The position numbers and the translations under genes were made by a program. From contig NZ_HE978635.1 in NCBI RefSeq assembly GCF_000312045.1, forward strand, positions 610,774-674,773: a stretch of 64,000 nt of DNA, written 5' to 3'. Source of the DNA: Noviherbaspirillum massiliense JC206. GTDB lineage: Bacteria > Pseudomonadota > Gammaproteobacteria > Burkholderiales > Burkholderiaceae_D. Positions 24,850 to 34,294 of the stretch are shown here, one piece after another (within the stretch, counting starts at the first letter, position 1; each line of letters starts with the position of its first letter). The notes under the pieces were generated by a model, which made no database searches, was not told the origin of the DNA, and was given only the letters and a program-made list of their open reading frames with translations.

Positions 24850-26356
24850 GCCGGGGCCGCATGCCGTCCTCGAACGGGAGCGCGTGCTGGCCGCCAGCGG
24901 CGCCGCCCTGCAAGCCGGCGTGCGCCCCGGCATGAAGCGCAATGGCGCACTCGCCCTTTGTCCCGATACGCGCTTTTACGAGCGCGATGCCCAGCGCGAG
25001 CGCCAGGCCATCGACAGCATCGCCCTGTGCCTGCTGCAGTACACGCCGGAAGTCGCGCTCGCGGCGCTGCACAACCTGATGATGGATATCAGCGCGAGCC
25101 TGCGCGCCTTCGGCGGCTTGCGCCGCTTGTTCCGCCTGGTAGAGAAGGATGTGCGCGAACTCGGATTCACGGCCCGCCTGGCCCTGGCGCCCACCGCCCA
25201 GGGGGCATGGCTGCTTGCGCAGGCAACTGGTGCCGCAATCCGCCGGCGCCGCGCCGTCAAGCTGGCCACGCTCATGCACAGGCTCGACCGCATTCCCTGC
25301 CATTTCCTGCCAGCGCTGGAACCTTATGCGGATTGGATTGCCGGCATCGGCTGCCGGACCCTGGGCGATGTGCGGCGCCTGCCGCGCGCCGGCCTGAAGC
25401 GGCGCTGCAATGAAGCGGTGCTGGATGCGCTGGATCGGGCCTATGGCGAGGCGCCGGAAATGTTCAACTGGATTGTTGCGCCGGAAGTCTTTTCCACACG
25501 GCTGGAACTGCCGGACCGCATCGAGCATGCGGAAGCGCTGCTGTTCGGCGCGCGGCGCCTGCTCCTGCAAATGACGGGATGGCTGGCGGCGCGGCAGCTG
25601 GCAGTCGAGCGCCTGGTCCTGGCACTGGAGCATGAGCGCGGCCGGCAGGCGATACCGCCAACCTTGCTGGAACTGGCGCTGGCCGAGGCGACATGGCAGG
25701 AAGCGCATGTGACGCGCCTGCTCAAGGAACGGCTGGGGCGCATCGAACTGGCGGCGCCCGTCATTGCCTTGCGGCTGGAAGCGACCCACACCACGGCGAT
25801 GGCAGCGCCATCCGGATCGCTGTTTCCCGAGCCGGGCGGCACGCCTGCCGACTTCGCCCGCCTGGTCGAACTCTTGTCCGCCCGCCTGGGCAGCGATAAT
25901 GTGCTGATGCCTGCGCTGCATGCGGACCATCGTCCGGAAGCCTGCAACCGCTGGCAGCCTGCCGGCCTCGCTGCCACGGCGATTTCCGCAAGCCTGAAAG
26001 GGACGGAAAGCAGGGGGCGCCGTGCGCACCGGGATGACATGGTGCGCGCGGCGCACCCTACTTCCCCATCGCAAATTGAAATTCGTTCCAAGCAGCCGGA
26101 GCTGCCGGCATATGAACGCCCGTTCTGGCTGCTCGCCTCGCCCGTCGAACTGATGCTGCGCGAGCATCGGCCGTTTTATGGCTCGCCCCTGCGCCTGGCG
26201 GGCAGCCCGGAACGCATCGAGTGCGGCTGGTGGGATGGCAGGCTGGTGGTGCGGGATTATTTCATCGCTCAGGGCGCGGACCAGGCCTGGTACTGGATTT
26301 ACCGCGAGCGGCAGGGAGATGACATCCGCTGGTACCTGCATGGTCTCTTCGGATAA
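24782..26356 (+). CDS. imuB: ImuB, Y-family polymerase-like mutasome subunit
   Basis: The 524-residue protein starts at 24782 (MRLWISVHLPLLPLE). It is Y-family-like but lacks the acidic catalytic motifs: the N-terminal strand reads SVHLPLLPLE and the second motif LMMDISASLRAFGG has no DE pair. It is therefore probably a non-catalytic adaptor that binds the beta clamp and DnaE2, as known for ImuB. Residues about 410-436 are encoded by a dispersed repeat (26008-26089). The stop is 3 bases before dnaE2. Confidence 0.93.
   Translation: MRLWISVHLPLLPLETYRPRWSEPGPHAVLERERVLAASGAALQAGVRPGMKRNGALALCPDTRFYERDAQRERQAIDSIALCLLQYTPEVALAALHNLMMDISASLRAFGGLRRLFRLVEKDVRELGFTARLALAPTAQGAWLLAQATGAAIRRRRAVKLATLMHRLDRIPCHFLPALEPYADWIAGIGCRTLGDVRRLPRAGLKRRCNEAVLDALDRAYGEAPEMFNWIVAPEVFSTRLELPDRIEHAEALLFGARRLLLQMTGWLAARQLAVERLVLALEHERGRQAIPPTLLELALAEATWQEAHVTRLLKERLGRIELAAPVIALRLEATHTTAMAAPSGSLFPEPGGTPADFARLVELLSARLGSDNVLMPALHADHRPEACNRWQPAGLAATAISASLKGTESRGRRAHRDDMVRAAHPTSPSQIEIRSKQPELPAYERPFWLLASPVELMLREHRPFYGSPLRLAGSPERIECGWWDGRLVVRDYFIAQGADQAWYWIYRERQGDDIRWYLHGLFG
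26008..26089 (+). repeat. Dispersed hairpin repeat, copy A, inside imuB
   Basis: A left arm GGCGCCGTGCGCACC (26016-26030), a 10-base loop and a right arm (26041-26054) form a strong stem, followed by a tail with CCCTACTTC and ATTGAAATTCGTT. The right arm and tail match copy B (61174-61254) with about 7 differences in 49 bases. It is in frame with imuB and adds about 27 residues rich in Arg, Ala and His. Confidence 0.8.
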
Positions 26357-26359
26357 GCC

Positions 26360-29300
26360 ATGGCAGCCATGCCCGAAATCCTGCCGGCCTATGCCGAATT
26401 GCAGTGTGTCTCCAACTTCACTTTCCTGCGCGGCGCTTCCCATCCGGAAGAGCTTGCGGCGCGGGCGGCGAAACTGGGCTACCGCGCGCTTGCGCCGACA
26501 GATGAATGTTCGGTGGCCGGCGTCGTGCGCGCCCATGTCGAAGCGAAGAAGCTCGGCTTGCACCTGATTGTCGGCAGCCAGTTCCGGGTGACCGACGACA
26601 CCGGCCGGCCCGTCTTCACGCTCATCGTGCTGGCGCAAAACCGCGAAGGCTACGGCAACCTGTGCGAACTCATCACGCTCGGGCGCACGCGGGCGGACAA
26701 GGGCAGTTACCGCATCACGCTGGCGGACTTCACTCATCCCGACAAGCCGCATGCGCACTTGCGCGGCATGCCCGGCTGCCTCGTGCTCCTCGCTCCCGCT
26801 TACCGCATCCGGGAAGCGGAATTGCAGCAGCAGGCGCAGTGGCTGCGCACCGCCTTTCCCGGCCGTGCCTGGCTGGCCCTGACCCTGCTGCACCAGGCGC
26901 GCGATGTGCAGCACCGCTATGTGATCGAGCAGGTTGCACAGAATCTCGGGCTGCCCGTCGCTGCCACCGGCGATGTGTGCATGCATGTGCGTTCGCGCAA
27001 GCCCCTGCAGGACATCCTGACCGCCATTCGCCTGTGCAAGCCGGTTGCCGAGTGCGGCTTCGAACTCGCGCCGAATGCGGAGCAGCATTTGCGTTCCCGG
27101 CTGCGGCTGGGGAATATCTATCCGCCGGCCGCACTCGCCGAGACGATCCGGATAGCCGATCTGTGTACCTTTTCGCTGGATGAATTGCGCTATGAATACC
27201 CGGATGAACTGGTGCCGCCGGGCGAAACCGCAGCGAGCTATCTGCGCAAGGAAACCTACATCGGCGCACAGCACCGCTTCCCCCATGGCATCCCGGCCAG
27301 CGTGCAACAGCAGGTCGAACATGAACTGACGCTGATCGGCGAGATGGCGTATGAACCGTACTTCCTGACGGTGTACGACATCGTCCGTTTCGCCCGCAGC
27401 CGCCACATCCTGTGCCAGGGCCGCGGGTCCGCCGCCAACAGCGCCGTCTGCTATTGCCTGGGCATTACCGAAGTCGACCCGGCGCGTGGCAATCTCCTGT
27501 TCGAGCGCTTCATCTCGAAGGAGCGCAATGAACCGCCGGACATCGATGTCGATTTCGAGCACCAGCGGCGGGAAGAAGTCATCCAGTACATCTACGAAAA
27601 ATACGGCCGACAGCGCGCGGCATTGACGGGCGTCGTCATCAGTTACCGGCCGAGGAGCGCGCTGCGGGATGTCGGCAAGGCGCTCGGCGTGGACCTGAGC
27701 ATCGTCGACCAGGTGGCGAAATCGCATCGCTGGTGGGATGGCAAGACGGCATTGGCCGAACGCTTGCAGGAATGCGGCATGGACCCGGATTCGCCGATTG
27801 CCCGGCACTGGGTCGGCCTCGCCCAAACCCTGCTGGGTTTTCCGCGCCACCTGTCGCAGCATCCGGGCGGCTTCGTCATCGCGCGCGGCAAGCTGTCGCG
27901 CCTGGTGCCGATCGAAAACGCGGCCATGGCGGACAGGAGCGTCGTGCAATGGGACAAGGATGACCTGGATGCCTTGGGCCTGCTCAAGGTCGACATCCTC
28001 GCGCTGGGCATGCTGAGCATGATTCGCCGCGCACTGGACCTCATCTCGCAGCAGCGCGGCGAACGCTTCGAATTGCAGGATATCCCGGCGGAAGACCCGG
28101 CGACCTATGCCATGATCAGCCGCGCCGATACCGTCGGCGTGTTCCAGATCGAAAGCCGGGCGCAGATGTCGATGCTGCCGCGCATGCAGCCATGCACTTT
28201 CTATGACCTGGTGATTGAAGTGGCGATCATCCGCCCCGGTCCCATCCAGGGCGGGATGGTGCATCCCTATCTCAAGCGCCGGCAGGGCCTGGAGCCGGTC
28301 ACCTATCCCAGCGCCGAAGTAGAGCAGGCGCTGTCGCGCACGCTGGGCGTGCCGATCTTCCAGGAACAGGTGATGCAGATTGCGATGCTGGCCGGCGGCT
28401 TTTCGCCCGGAGAAGCCGACCAGCTGCGGCGCGCCATGGCCGCGTGGAAGCGCAAGGGACAGCTCGATAAATTCCAGGACAAGCTCACGCAGGGGATGCT
28501 CGCGCGCGACTATTCGGAAGAGTTCGCGCAACAGATTTGCCAGCAGGTGCAGGGCTTCGCGGAATACGGCTTCCCTGAAAGCCATGCGGCGAGCTTCGCC
28601 TTGCTCGCCTATGCCAGCAGCTGGCTGAAATGCCACGAGCCGGAAGCCTTCCTCGCGGCGCTGCTGAATTCGCAGCCGATGGGTTTTTATGCGCCGGCGC
28701 AGCTGGTGCAGGATGCGCGCCGGCATGGCGTCGAAGTCTTGCCGGTGGAAGTGCAGGCGAGCCAATGGGAAGCGGTGCTCGAAGACACCGGGCGCAGCCG
28801 GACAGCCGTGCGGCTCGGCTTGAACATGGTGTCGGGCCTGTCGCAGGAAGCAGGCTTGCGCATCGAGGAAGCGCGCGCCATCCGGCCGTTTGCCGACCTG
28901 CGCGACCTCGCATTGCGGGCACAGCTGACGCGCACGGAACTCGAAAAGCTGGCGCAGGCGAATGCCCTGGTCTCGCTGGCCGGCCACCGGCGCGAGGCGC
29001 TGTGGCATGCCCTGGCGGCCGCGCCGGAGCGCGGCTTGCTGAAGCGAGCGGCGATAGCGGAAGAGGAAGTGCAGTTGCCCGCGCCCTCGGAAGCGGAAAA
29101 CATCGCCGGCGACTATCGTTCCATCGGCCTGACGCTCGGGCGCCATCCGGTGGCGCTGCTGCGGCCGACTCTCGCCAGGATGCGCTTCCTGCCGGCCGAA
29201 GTGCTCAATACCTTTGCCGACCGCCAGATTGCGCGCGGCTGCGGCATCGTGACGGTGCGCCAGCGCCCGGAAACCGCCAGGGGCGTGGTCTTCATCACGA

Positions 29301-29506
29301 TGGAGGACGAGACCGGGCCGATCAACGTGATCGTGTGGCCGGACCTGGTCGAGAAGCAGCGCAAAGAAGTCCTGAGCGCATCGCTGCTCGGCGTGTATGG
29401 CATCTGGCAGTGCGAAGCCCAAGTGCGGCATCTGGTCGCCAAGCGCCTGGTCGACTTGTCGCACCTGCTGGGGAAGCTGGAGTCGGGCAGTCGGGATTTT
29501 TGCTAG
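26360..29506 (+). CDS. dnaE2: DnaE2, error-prone DNA polymerase III alpha-like
   Basis: The 1048-residue C-family polymerase has an N-terminal PHP domain (AYAELQCVSNFTFLRGASHPEEL), the palm motifs RGSAANSAVCYCLGIT and PPDIDVDFEHQRREEVI (catalytic Asp cluster), and a C-terminal OB-fold (RGCGIVTVRQRPETARGVVF). It does translesion synthesis with ImuA/B. It starts three bases after imuB; an alternative ATG is at 26369. It is convergent with the GntR gene. Confidence 0.94.
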   Translation: MAAMPEILPAYAELQCVSNFTFLRGASHPEELAARAAKLGYRALAPTDECSVAGVVRAHVEAKKLGLHLIVGSQFRVTDDTGRPVFTLIVLAQNREGYGNLCELITLGRTRADKGSYRITLADFTHPDKPHAHLRGMPGCLVLLAPAYRIREAELQQQAQWLRTAFPGRAWLALTLLHQARDVQHRYVIEQVAQNLGLPVAATGDVCMHVRSRKPLQDILTAIRLCKPVAECGFELAPNAEQHLRSRLRLGNIYPPAALAETIRIADLCTFSLDELRYEYPDELVPPGETAASYLRKETYIGAQHRFPHGIPASVQQQVEHELTLIGEMAYEPYFLTVYDIVRFARSRHILCQGRGSAANSAVCYCLGITEVDPARGNLLFERFISKERNEPPDIDVDFEHQRREEVIQYIYEKYGRQRAALTGVVISYRPRSALRDVGKALGVDLSIVDQVAKSHRWWDGKTALAERLQECGMDPDSPIARHWVGLAQTLLGFPRHLSQHPGGFVIARGKLSRLVPIENAAMADRSVVQWDKDDLDALGLLKVDILALGMLSMIRRALDLISQQRGERFELQDIPAEDPATYAMISRADTVGVFQIESRAQMSMLPRMQPCTFYDLVIEVAIIRPGPIQGGMVHPYLKRRQGLEPVTYPSAEVEQALSRTLGVPIFQEQVMQIAMLAGGFSPGEADQLRRAMAAWKRKGQLDKFQDKLTQGMLARDYSEEFAQQICQQVQGFAEYGFPESHAASFALLAYASSWLKCHEPEAFLAALLNSQPMGFYAPAQLVQDARRHGVEVLPVEVQASQWEAVLEDTGRSRTAVRLGLNMVSGLSQEAGLRIEEARAIRPFADLRDLALRAQLTRTELEKLAQANALVSLAGHRREALWHALAAAPERGLLKRAAIAEEEVQLPAPSEAENIAGDYRSIGLTLGRHPVALLRPTLARMRFLPAEVLNTFADRQIARGCGIVTVRQRPETARGVVFITMEDETGPINVIVWPDLVEKQRKEVLSASLLGVYGIWQCEAQVRHLVAKRLVDLSHLLGKLESGSRDFC

Positions 29507-29565
29507 CGGCTGTCATGAACCGGCGCCGGCGCTTCCTGCCGGCGCTGCTTCATGGCCGCTGTGCT

Positions 29566-30318
29566 TCATGGATGGCCTTCAGTGGTTCCGGCCCATCTCA
29601 GCTCGCTTAGATAGACGTGCGCCTCGGTAGACATCCATGAGCGCCGAAATTCAACCGGTTCACCATGCAGGTCGTAAGCCGTACGAATGGACAGCAATAC
29701 CGGGTGACCGGCGGGCAATGCAAAATCCTCTGCAAGCTCCGGGGGCAGGAGGCAAGCCTGGAGCCGATCCTGCACCCGGCTTATCGAGATCCCGCACTGC
29801 TGTTCAAGAAACGAGTAAACCAGATGAAATGGCGAGCTATCGTCACCCCATTCCTTGGTTCCCACGCGGGCGAAAGGAAATGCGATGGTTTCCAGGACCA
29901 GCGGCACACCATCAAGGACGCGTCGCCGTCGAAGACGATAGACCATCTCGTCTTCCTTCAAGTTAAGGGCTGCCCGTTCCTCGGGGTCGGCTGTCGTGCG
30001 CTCACGTGCCAGAATCGTATCCGATGGCAATTGACGCGCGTTGCTATCACGATCCACCAAGCGGAAAAAACTGGTAAAAGCGCGTTCATCCGTCGCTCGC
30101 GCCACGAATGTGCCCCGGCCGCGATGGCGCGTCACCAGGCCTTGTCCACTCAGCACATCGAAGGCCTTGCGCACCGTGCCGACACTGACCTTCATTTCAC
30201 GCGCAAGGGCTTCTTCTCCCGGGAGAAGCTGGCCGGGCAGCCACTCTCCGCCAACGATGCGTTCACGAATATGCCGGGCAAGCCGTACGAATACAGGACT
30301 GAGGTCGATTGCGGTCAT
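29566..30318 (-). CDS. GntR-family regulator (HutC/UTRA subfamily)
   Basis: The 250-residue protein has an N-terminal winged helix (LARHIRERIVGGEWLPGQLLPGEEALAREMKVSVGTVRKAFDVLSGQGLVTRHRGRGTFVA) and a UTRA ligand domain (about 95-240, with YRLRRRRVLDGVPLVLETIAFPF). An inverted repeat with a third half-site (30326-30358) overlaps its start region, so it probably represses itself. Divergent to the enolase-superfamily operon, which it most likely controls in response to a sugar acid or related ligand. Confidence 0.92.
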   Translation of the reverse strand: MTAIDLSPVFVRLARHIRERIVGGEWLPGQLLPGEEALAREMKVSVGTVRKAFDVLSGQGLVTRHRGRGTFVARATDERAFTSFFRLVDRDSNARQLPSDTILARERTTADPEERAALNLKEDEMVYRLRRRRVLDGVPLVLETIAFPFARVGTKEWGDDSSPFHLVYSFLEQQCGISISRVQDRLQACLLPPELAEDFALPAGHPVLLSIRTAYDLHGEPVEFRRSWMSTEAHVYLSELRWAGTTEGHP

Positions 30319-30619
30319 CGCCGTATTCTATACAGAATATAGAAATTACTCTATAGAATTTGATTCTCAGCGCGTTTTTCGAATCGTATAGTTCATTGCA
30401 CCAAGACCAGCAAGACCGGCAGGCGCCGAGAGGCGGAAACAGTGATTCATTTATTTACGCATCCGCATTCTGCCACCGGCGAGCCCCAGCATGACAACGC
30501 GTCGTGCTTCGGTTGCCGGGAGAGGGGAGTCATTGGCTAAGCGCGTTGCAGCCGCTGACACAGTGAATTAGCACCGAATTTCCTACCTAAAACATCATAC
30601 TGAGGCCTGAGATATCGTT
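30319..30619. other. Divergent control region, GntR/enolase locus
   Basis: These 301 bases hold the GntR operator and both promoters. The middle (30390-30560) shows no coding or hairpin signal of note. Confidence 0.5.
30326..30358 (+). promoter_or_regulatory. Candidate GntR operator: inverted plus direct TATAGAA half-sites
   Basis: TTCTATA (30326-30332) and TATAGAA (30338-30344) form an inverted repeat with a 5-base spacer, and a second TATAGAA (30352-30358) lies 14 bases on as a direct repeat. The block begins 8 bases upstream of the GntR start codon, fitting autoregulation. Confidence 0.65.
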
Positions 30620-31798
30620 ATGACTAAGCCGTTCCACCGCATTGAATCCGTTGAAGCTCTTCACGTTGGACAATTCCTGTACGCCCGCATTCGCACCGAA
30701 GCCGGGCTGGTAGGGTACGGCGAGGCGGGCTCATGGGGACACATCGAAGCCGCCAAGGCGGCCTTGGAAAAATTTGGCCGCTACCTCGTTGGCAAGGATG
30801 CCAATCAAATCGAACTGCATTGGAATGTGATGCAGCGCTTTTCGCACTTCCGTGGAACAGCCGTAAATGCCGCCGTCTCGGCAATCGACATCGCGCTGTG
30901 GGATTTGCTAGGAAAGCGGCTGCAGGTACCGGTATGGCAATTGCTGGGCGGTGGCTATCGGGACAAATTGCGTGTCTACGGCCATGTCTATGCAGAGACG
31001 CTTGACGAAGTGCTGGCCGAATGCCGGCGCCTGCGCTCGGAAGGCTTCACTGCAGTGGGCCACATCAATCCCTTCCTTGATGAGCCGGAAGGCGAAACCT
31101 ATTTCCGGTCACACGTCGGCAAGGTGCGCGATGCGAAAGAACGCGTGATGGCATTTCGGGAGGCGGTCGGTCCCGACGTCGACTTGCTGATCGAGATGCA
31201 TCGCCGCCTCAGTCCCGCAGAAGCGATTGCCATCGGCCAGGCGCTGGAGCCGCTCACCCCCATGTGGCTTGAGGACCCCCTTCGTCCCGAGTTCTATCCG
31301 CAAATGACCACGGTGGGCCACTCCATCAAGGTGCCGATTGCGACGGGTGAACGCTTCTGTACTCCGGCCGAGTTTCAGCAGCAGCTTGCCGGTGGCAGCG
31401 TCCGGTTTGCCCGGACCTCGGTCTGCGTGTGCGGCGGTATCACAGGAGCGAAGAAGATCGCCGCCCTGGCCGAAGCACAGAACGTCGACATTGCACCGCA
31501 TAATCCGCTTTCGCCAATCAGCCTGGCCGCATGCATGCAGGTTGCTGCGGCCGTACCGAATTTTGCGATTCAGGAATATCCGACCGGATTCGAAAATCTG
31601 GTTCTCAAGTCAGGACAAAAGCTGCTGGGTTCGGATCTCGTCAAGAGCCATCCAGTCCCGCAAGCCGGATTTATCACGGTACCGGACGCACCCGGCATCG
31701 GCGTTGAACTAGTCGATGATGTGGAGCATAAGCGCGCTCCCTTGTACCGCCCTGTCTCAATGCGCCGCACCGTCGACGGCGCTCCTTTAGATCAGTAA
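30620..31798 (+). CDS. Enolase-superfamily dehydratase-like protein (DgoD-related)
   Basis: The 392-residue protein has an N-terminal capping domain and a barrel. Metal-ligand positions read LIEMHRR (Glu where DgoD has Asp), MWLEDPL and PIATGER; the general-base His is in IAPHNPLSP, followed by the family's LAACMQVAAAVPNFAIQE. Two usual residues look altered: the second-strand Lys position reads AVGHIN, and the Asp of the His-Asp pair reads RTSVCVCGGIT. A sugar-acid or lactone role is inferred, substrate open. Confidence 0.82.
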   Translation: MTKPFHRIESVEALHVGQFLYARIRTEAGLVGYGEAGSWGHIEAAKAALEKFGRYLVGKDANQIELHWNVMQRFSHFRGTAVNAAVSAIDIALWDLLGKRLQVPVWQLLGGGYRDKLRVYGHVYAETLDEVLAECRRLRSEGFTAVGHINPFLDEPEGETYFRSHVGKVRDAKERVMAFREAVGPDVDLLIEMHRRLSPAEAIAIGQALEPLTPMWLEDPLRPEFYPQMTTVGHSIKVPIATGERFCTPAEFQQQLAGGSVRFARTSVCVCGGITGAKKIAALAEAQNVDIAPHNPLSPISLAACMQVAAAVPNFAIQEYPTGFENLVLKSGQKLLGSDLVKSHPVPQAGFITVPDAPGIGVELVDDVEHKRAPLYRPVSMRRTVDGAPLDQ

Positions 31799-31839
31799 CA
31801 CGAACTGGCGCCGCATTTTCCAAGGCGCCTGGGAACCAT

Positions 31840-32202
31840 ATGCCACATCTCACAATTGAATACTCGCCTGGCGTCCTTCAGGAGACAGACCTGGAAAGCA
31901 CGTTAAGGAATGTCAACGCGTCCCTCCTGGCCAGTGGCGCGATTCAAAGGGAAAGCGACCTCAAGTCGCGCATCGTGCTGCGCGACGTAATTCGAATCGG
32001 CACTGGCGAAGGCAGCCGCGGCTTCGTCTATGCGCAGCTGCGCATTTTGCCCGGCCGCACACCTCAGGTGCGATCCGATCTTTCCGCGCGAATTGCGGCA
32101 GTCCTCAGGGAACACTGCCAGCGGCCTCCCGGAATGACGGTTCAGCTGAGCGTGGAAATCGCGGAAATGGAGAAAGAGTCCTACATCAAGGAAGTTCTTT
32201 GA
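31840..32202 (+). CDS. CHMI-type tautomerase (5-carboxymethyl-2-hydroxymuconate isomerase family)
   Basis: The 120-residue protein starts MPHLTIEYS, exposing the N-terminal Pro used as catalytic base in the tautomerase superfamily. The RGFVYAQLRILPGRTPQVRSDLS segment and C-terminal TVQLSVEIAEMEKESYIK match CHMI proteins. It follows the enolase-family gene by 41 bases in the same operon, so it may isomerise the keto-acid product. Classical homoprotocatechuate genes are absent nearby. Confidence 0.85.
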   Translation: MPHLTIEYSPGVLQETDLESTLRNVNASLLASGAIQRESDLKSRIVLRDVIRIGTGEGSRGFVYAQLRILPGRTPQVRSDLSARIAAVLREHCQRPPGMTVQLSVEIAEMEKESYIKEVL

Positions 32203-32361
32203 TCCGGGCTATGACTTTGCTTTTGCAACGGCGTCGATATTCCAATGCGTCGTGCAGCCAGCGCCTGCTCGCTGATAGATATTGCAGAGCCAATGACGGC
32301 GGCGGCGGAGACATCCGCACTGGCGCCTTTTAGAGAAATATAGAGACAAGGAGACTCCGGA

Positions 32362-33681
32362 ATGGATCACTCACTAGAAAGTGTTCTGAAAATTGGAAAA
32401 TACCGTTGGTTCACCGTCCTTCCCACGGTATTCATGGTGTACATGCTGTCGTATTTCGACCGCGTGAATATCGGGATGGCGTTGCCGCACATGACAAAGG
32501 AGCTCGGGCTTACCTCCGTGCAAGGCGGGTGGATCGGCGGCGCCTTCGCCTGGGGCTACGCTTTCACGCAGTTGCTGGCTGGCTGGCTCGCGCTGAAGTT
32601 CGGCTCGAGACGACTCATTGCCATCTGCCTGTTCCTCTTTGGCGGTGCGGCCATGATGACAGGAATGGCGCATACCTTCTGGGAAGTCATCGCGGTTCGC
32701 ATACTCCTGGGCTTGGCCGAAGGGCCAGTCTATGCAGCCACATCCATGCTGCTGGCACAATGGTTCATGAAAGCCGAACGTGGGCGAGCGTTTGGAATCT
32801 GGAACCTCGGTGCGCCCTTGGGCGGCTTCCTCGCGGGACCGATATCCGGTGCCATTATCGCCCACTATGATTGGCGCATCATGCTGGTCGTTGAAGGGCT
32901 GCCGGCATGGCTGTTCTGTGTCATCTTGTTCAAAGCCATCCCGAAAAACCTCGATAGCGCGAATTGGCTGCCTGCACAAGACCGGACACTGATCAAGGAC
33001 ACGCTCGATCAAGAGCAAGCGAACTACAAGAAGCCGGAAGTAGACCCGTGGTGGACCATTTTCAGCGAACCTGCCGTCTGGTGGCTGACCGCCGGTTTCG
33101 GCCTCAATACGATTCTTCTGTACGGCATAACGCTTTGGCTGCCGACCATTATGAAATCATACGGTCAGCTGAGCGAAACGATGATCGGTCTTTTCGCTGG
33201 CGCGCCCTTTGTCATGACGATGCTGGGTATCTACTACATTAGCCGCCGCTCGGACAGGCATGGACAGGAACGGCGTTGGCATGCCGCGGTGCCGACAATG
33301 ATTACCGGCCTGTTGGTCATTGCCGCCGCATTTGTACCCTTGTCCCTGTACTACGTCCAAATCTGCCTCTTCATTTTGATGGGATTCACCCTGAAAATGC
33401 TCATGCCACTCGTCTTCTCGCGGCTGACAGAAATTCTTCCACTGCGTAAAGCGATGCCGGCGGTTGCCGTTGTCAGCGGTGTAGGCAATCTCATTGGCCA
33501 ATTCCTGGGGCCGCTGTTGGTTGGTTACGTGAGATCGATTTCGTCGGACTACAAGACGTCACTGTTGATGCTGGGCGGATTTGCCTTGCTCGGCGGAGTT
33601 GCGATCGCCTTGTCCAAAACCAAAGAAGAGCGCACTCGGACAAAAAGCGCACTGATTCATAACCCGACAACCGCACGCTAG
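32362..33681 (+). CDS. MFS transporter, anion:cation symporter type
   Basis: The 439-residue protein has 12 predicted TM segments and the ACS-type N-terminus SYFDRVNIGMALPHM with the loop motif LKFGSRRLI. The ACS group carries organic anions such as hexuronates, tartrate and hydroxyphenylacetate. AAGGAGA lies before the ATG. As the third gene of the GntR-controlled unit it probably imports the acid used by the dehydratase-like enzyme. Confidence 0.9.
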   Translation: MDHSLESVLKIGKYRWFTVLPTVFMVYMLSYFDRVNIGMALPHMTKELGLTSVQGGWIGGAFAWGYAFTQLLAGWLALKFGSRRLIAICLFLFGGAAMMTGMAHTFWEVIAVRILLGLAEGPVYAATSMLLAQWFMKAERGRAFGIWNLGAPLGGFLAGPISGAIIAHYDWRIMLVVEGLPAWLFCVILFKAIPKNLDSANWLPAQDRTLIKDTLDQEQANYKKPEVDPWWTIFSEPAVWWLTAGFGLNTILLYGITLWLPTIMKSYGQLSETMIGLFAGAPFVMTMLGIYYISRRSDRHGQERRWHAAVPTMITGLLVIAAAFVPLSLYYVQICLFILMGFTLKMLMPLVFSRLTEILPLRKAMPAVAVVSGVGNLIGQFLGPLLVGYVRSISSDYKTSLLMLGGFALLGGVAIALSKTKEERTRTKSALIHNPTTAR

Positions 33682-34294
33682 ACTTTCTTCTTCTCTTGGT
33701 GCCTCTTTCAGCAGGCCCTTGGGAGGGGAAATTGCGGAGTAGATGGCGGTCCAAGCCTGTGTTGAAAGAAGGGCAACATGGGCTTGGTCAAGGGCGCCAG
33801 CTCGAACCCCTTCTTCACCTTGGGTGGCTTCCGCCCGGACACCATCGCACCAGCGCATGCAAGGCATGCCCCATCGTTCCAAAGCATCCAGTGCGCAGCC
33901 CGCGCTGGTTTCGCGATTGATCGGTGTGCCACCCGTGGAATATCGCGTGGCAGCCGGCGCCGGAAAGCCTCACTCCAGAGCAGACAGTGCAACGCATGCT
34001 CGCGCTGCCCCGCTTCCAGGGGCGACAAGGCCGGATAGGCATGACGAATTCCCGCTCATCATCTTTTACATTGCTTGCATAAGGCTTTCTAGCATTTACA
34101 CCAGTATCGACGCTTCATGGCCGCGGCAACTCGTAACAGCCTTTGACAGCCTGGACTCGCTAACGTTGTGCGGCTTGCCATCCTCACCGCCCGCTTTGTC
34201 TTCCGATGCAGATTGCCAGGTTCGCATTCCTGTGTCAGCATCCGGCAGGTTTTTGCAAGTCTTCCTCAGACAATCACTTTAGGCGAATCGGACC
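33682..34294. other. Intergenic region with possible decayed coding DNA
   Basis: These 613 bases are GC-rich, with several overlapping frames on the minus strand (33708-34028 and 33559-33882) whose translations look coding-like in pieces (LHCLLWSEAFRRRLP; ERWGMPCMRWCDGVRAE). They lie in different frames, as in a frameshifted remnant. I cannot name a family. Confidence 0.35.

Noticed and set aside
24062-29464. A 1800-codon minus-strand open frame antisense to imuA-imuB-dnaE2
   Set aside because: It is an antisense shadow caused by high GC at third codon positions; its translation is Arg/Ala/Gln-rich with no domain, while the plus strand has three complete known genes.
33743-34282. A 179-codon plus-strand frame after the MFS transporter
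   Set aside because: Composition is Arg/Ser/Ala-rich without a domain and the opposite strand shows equally open frames.
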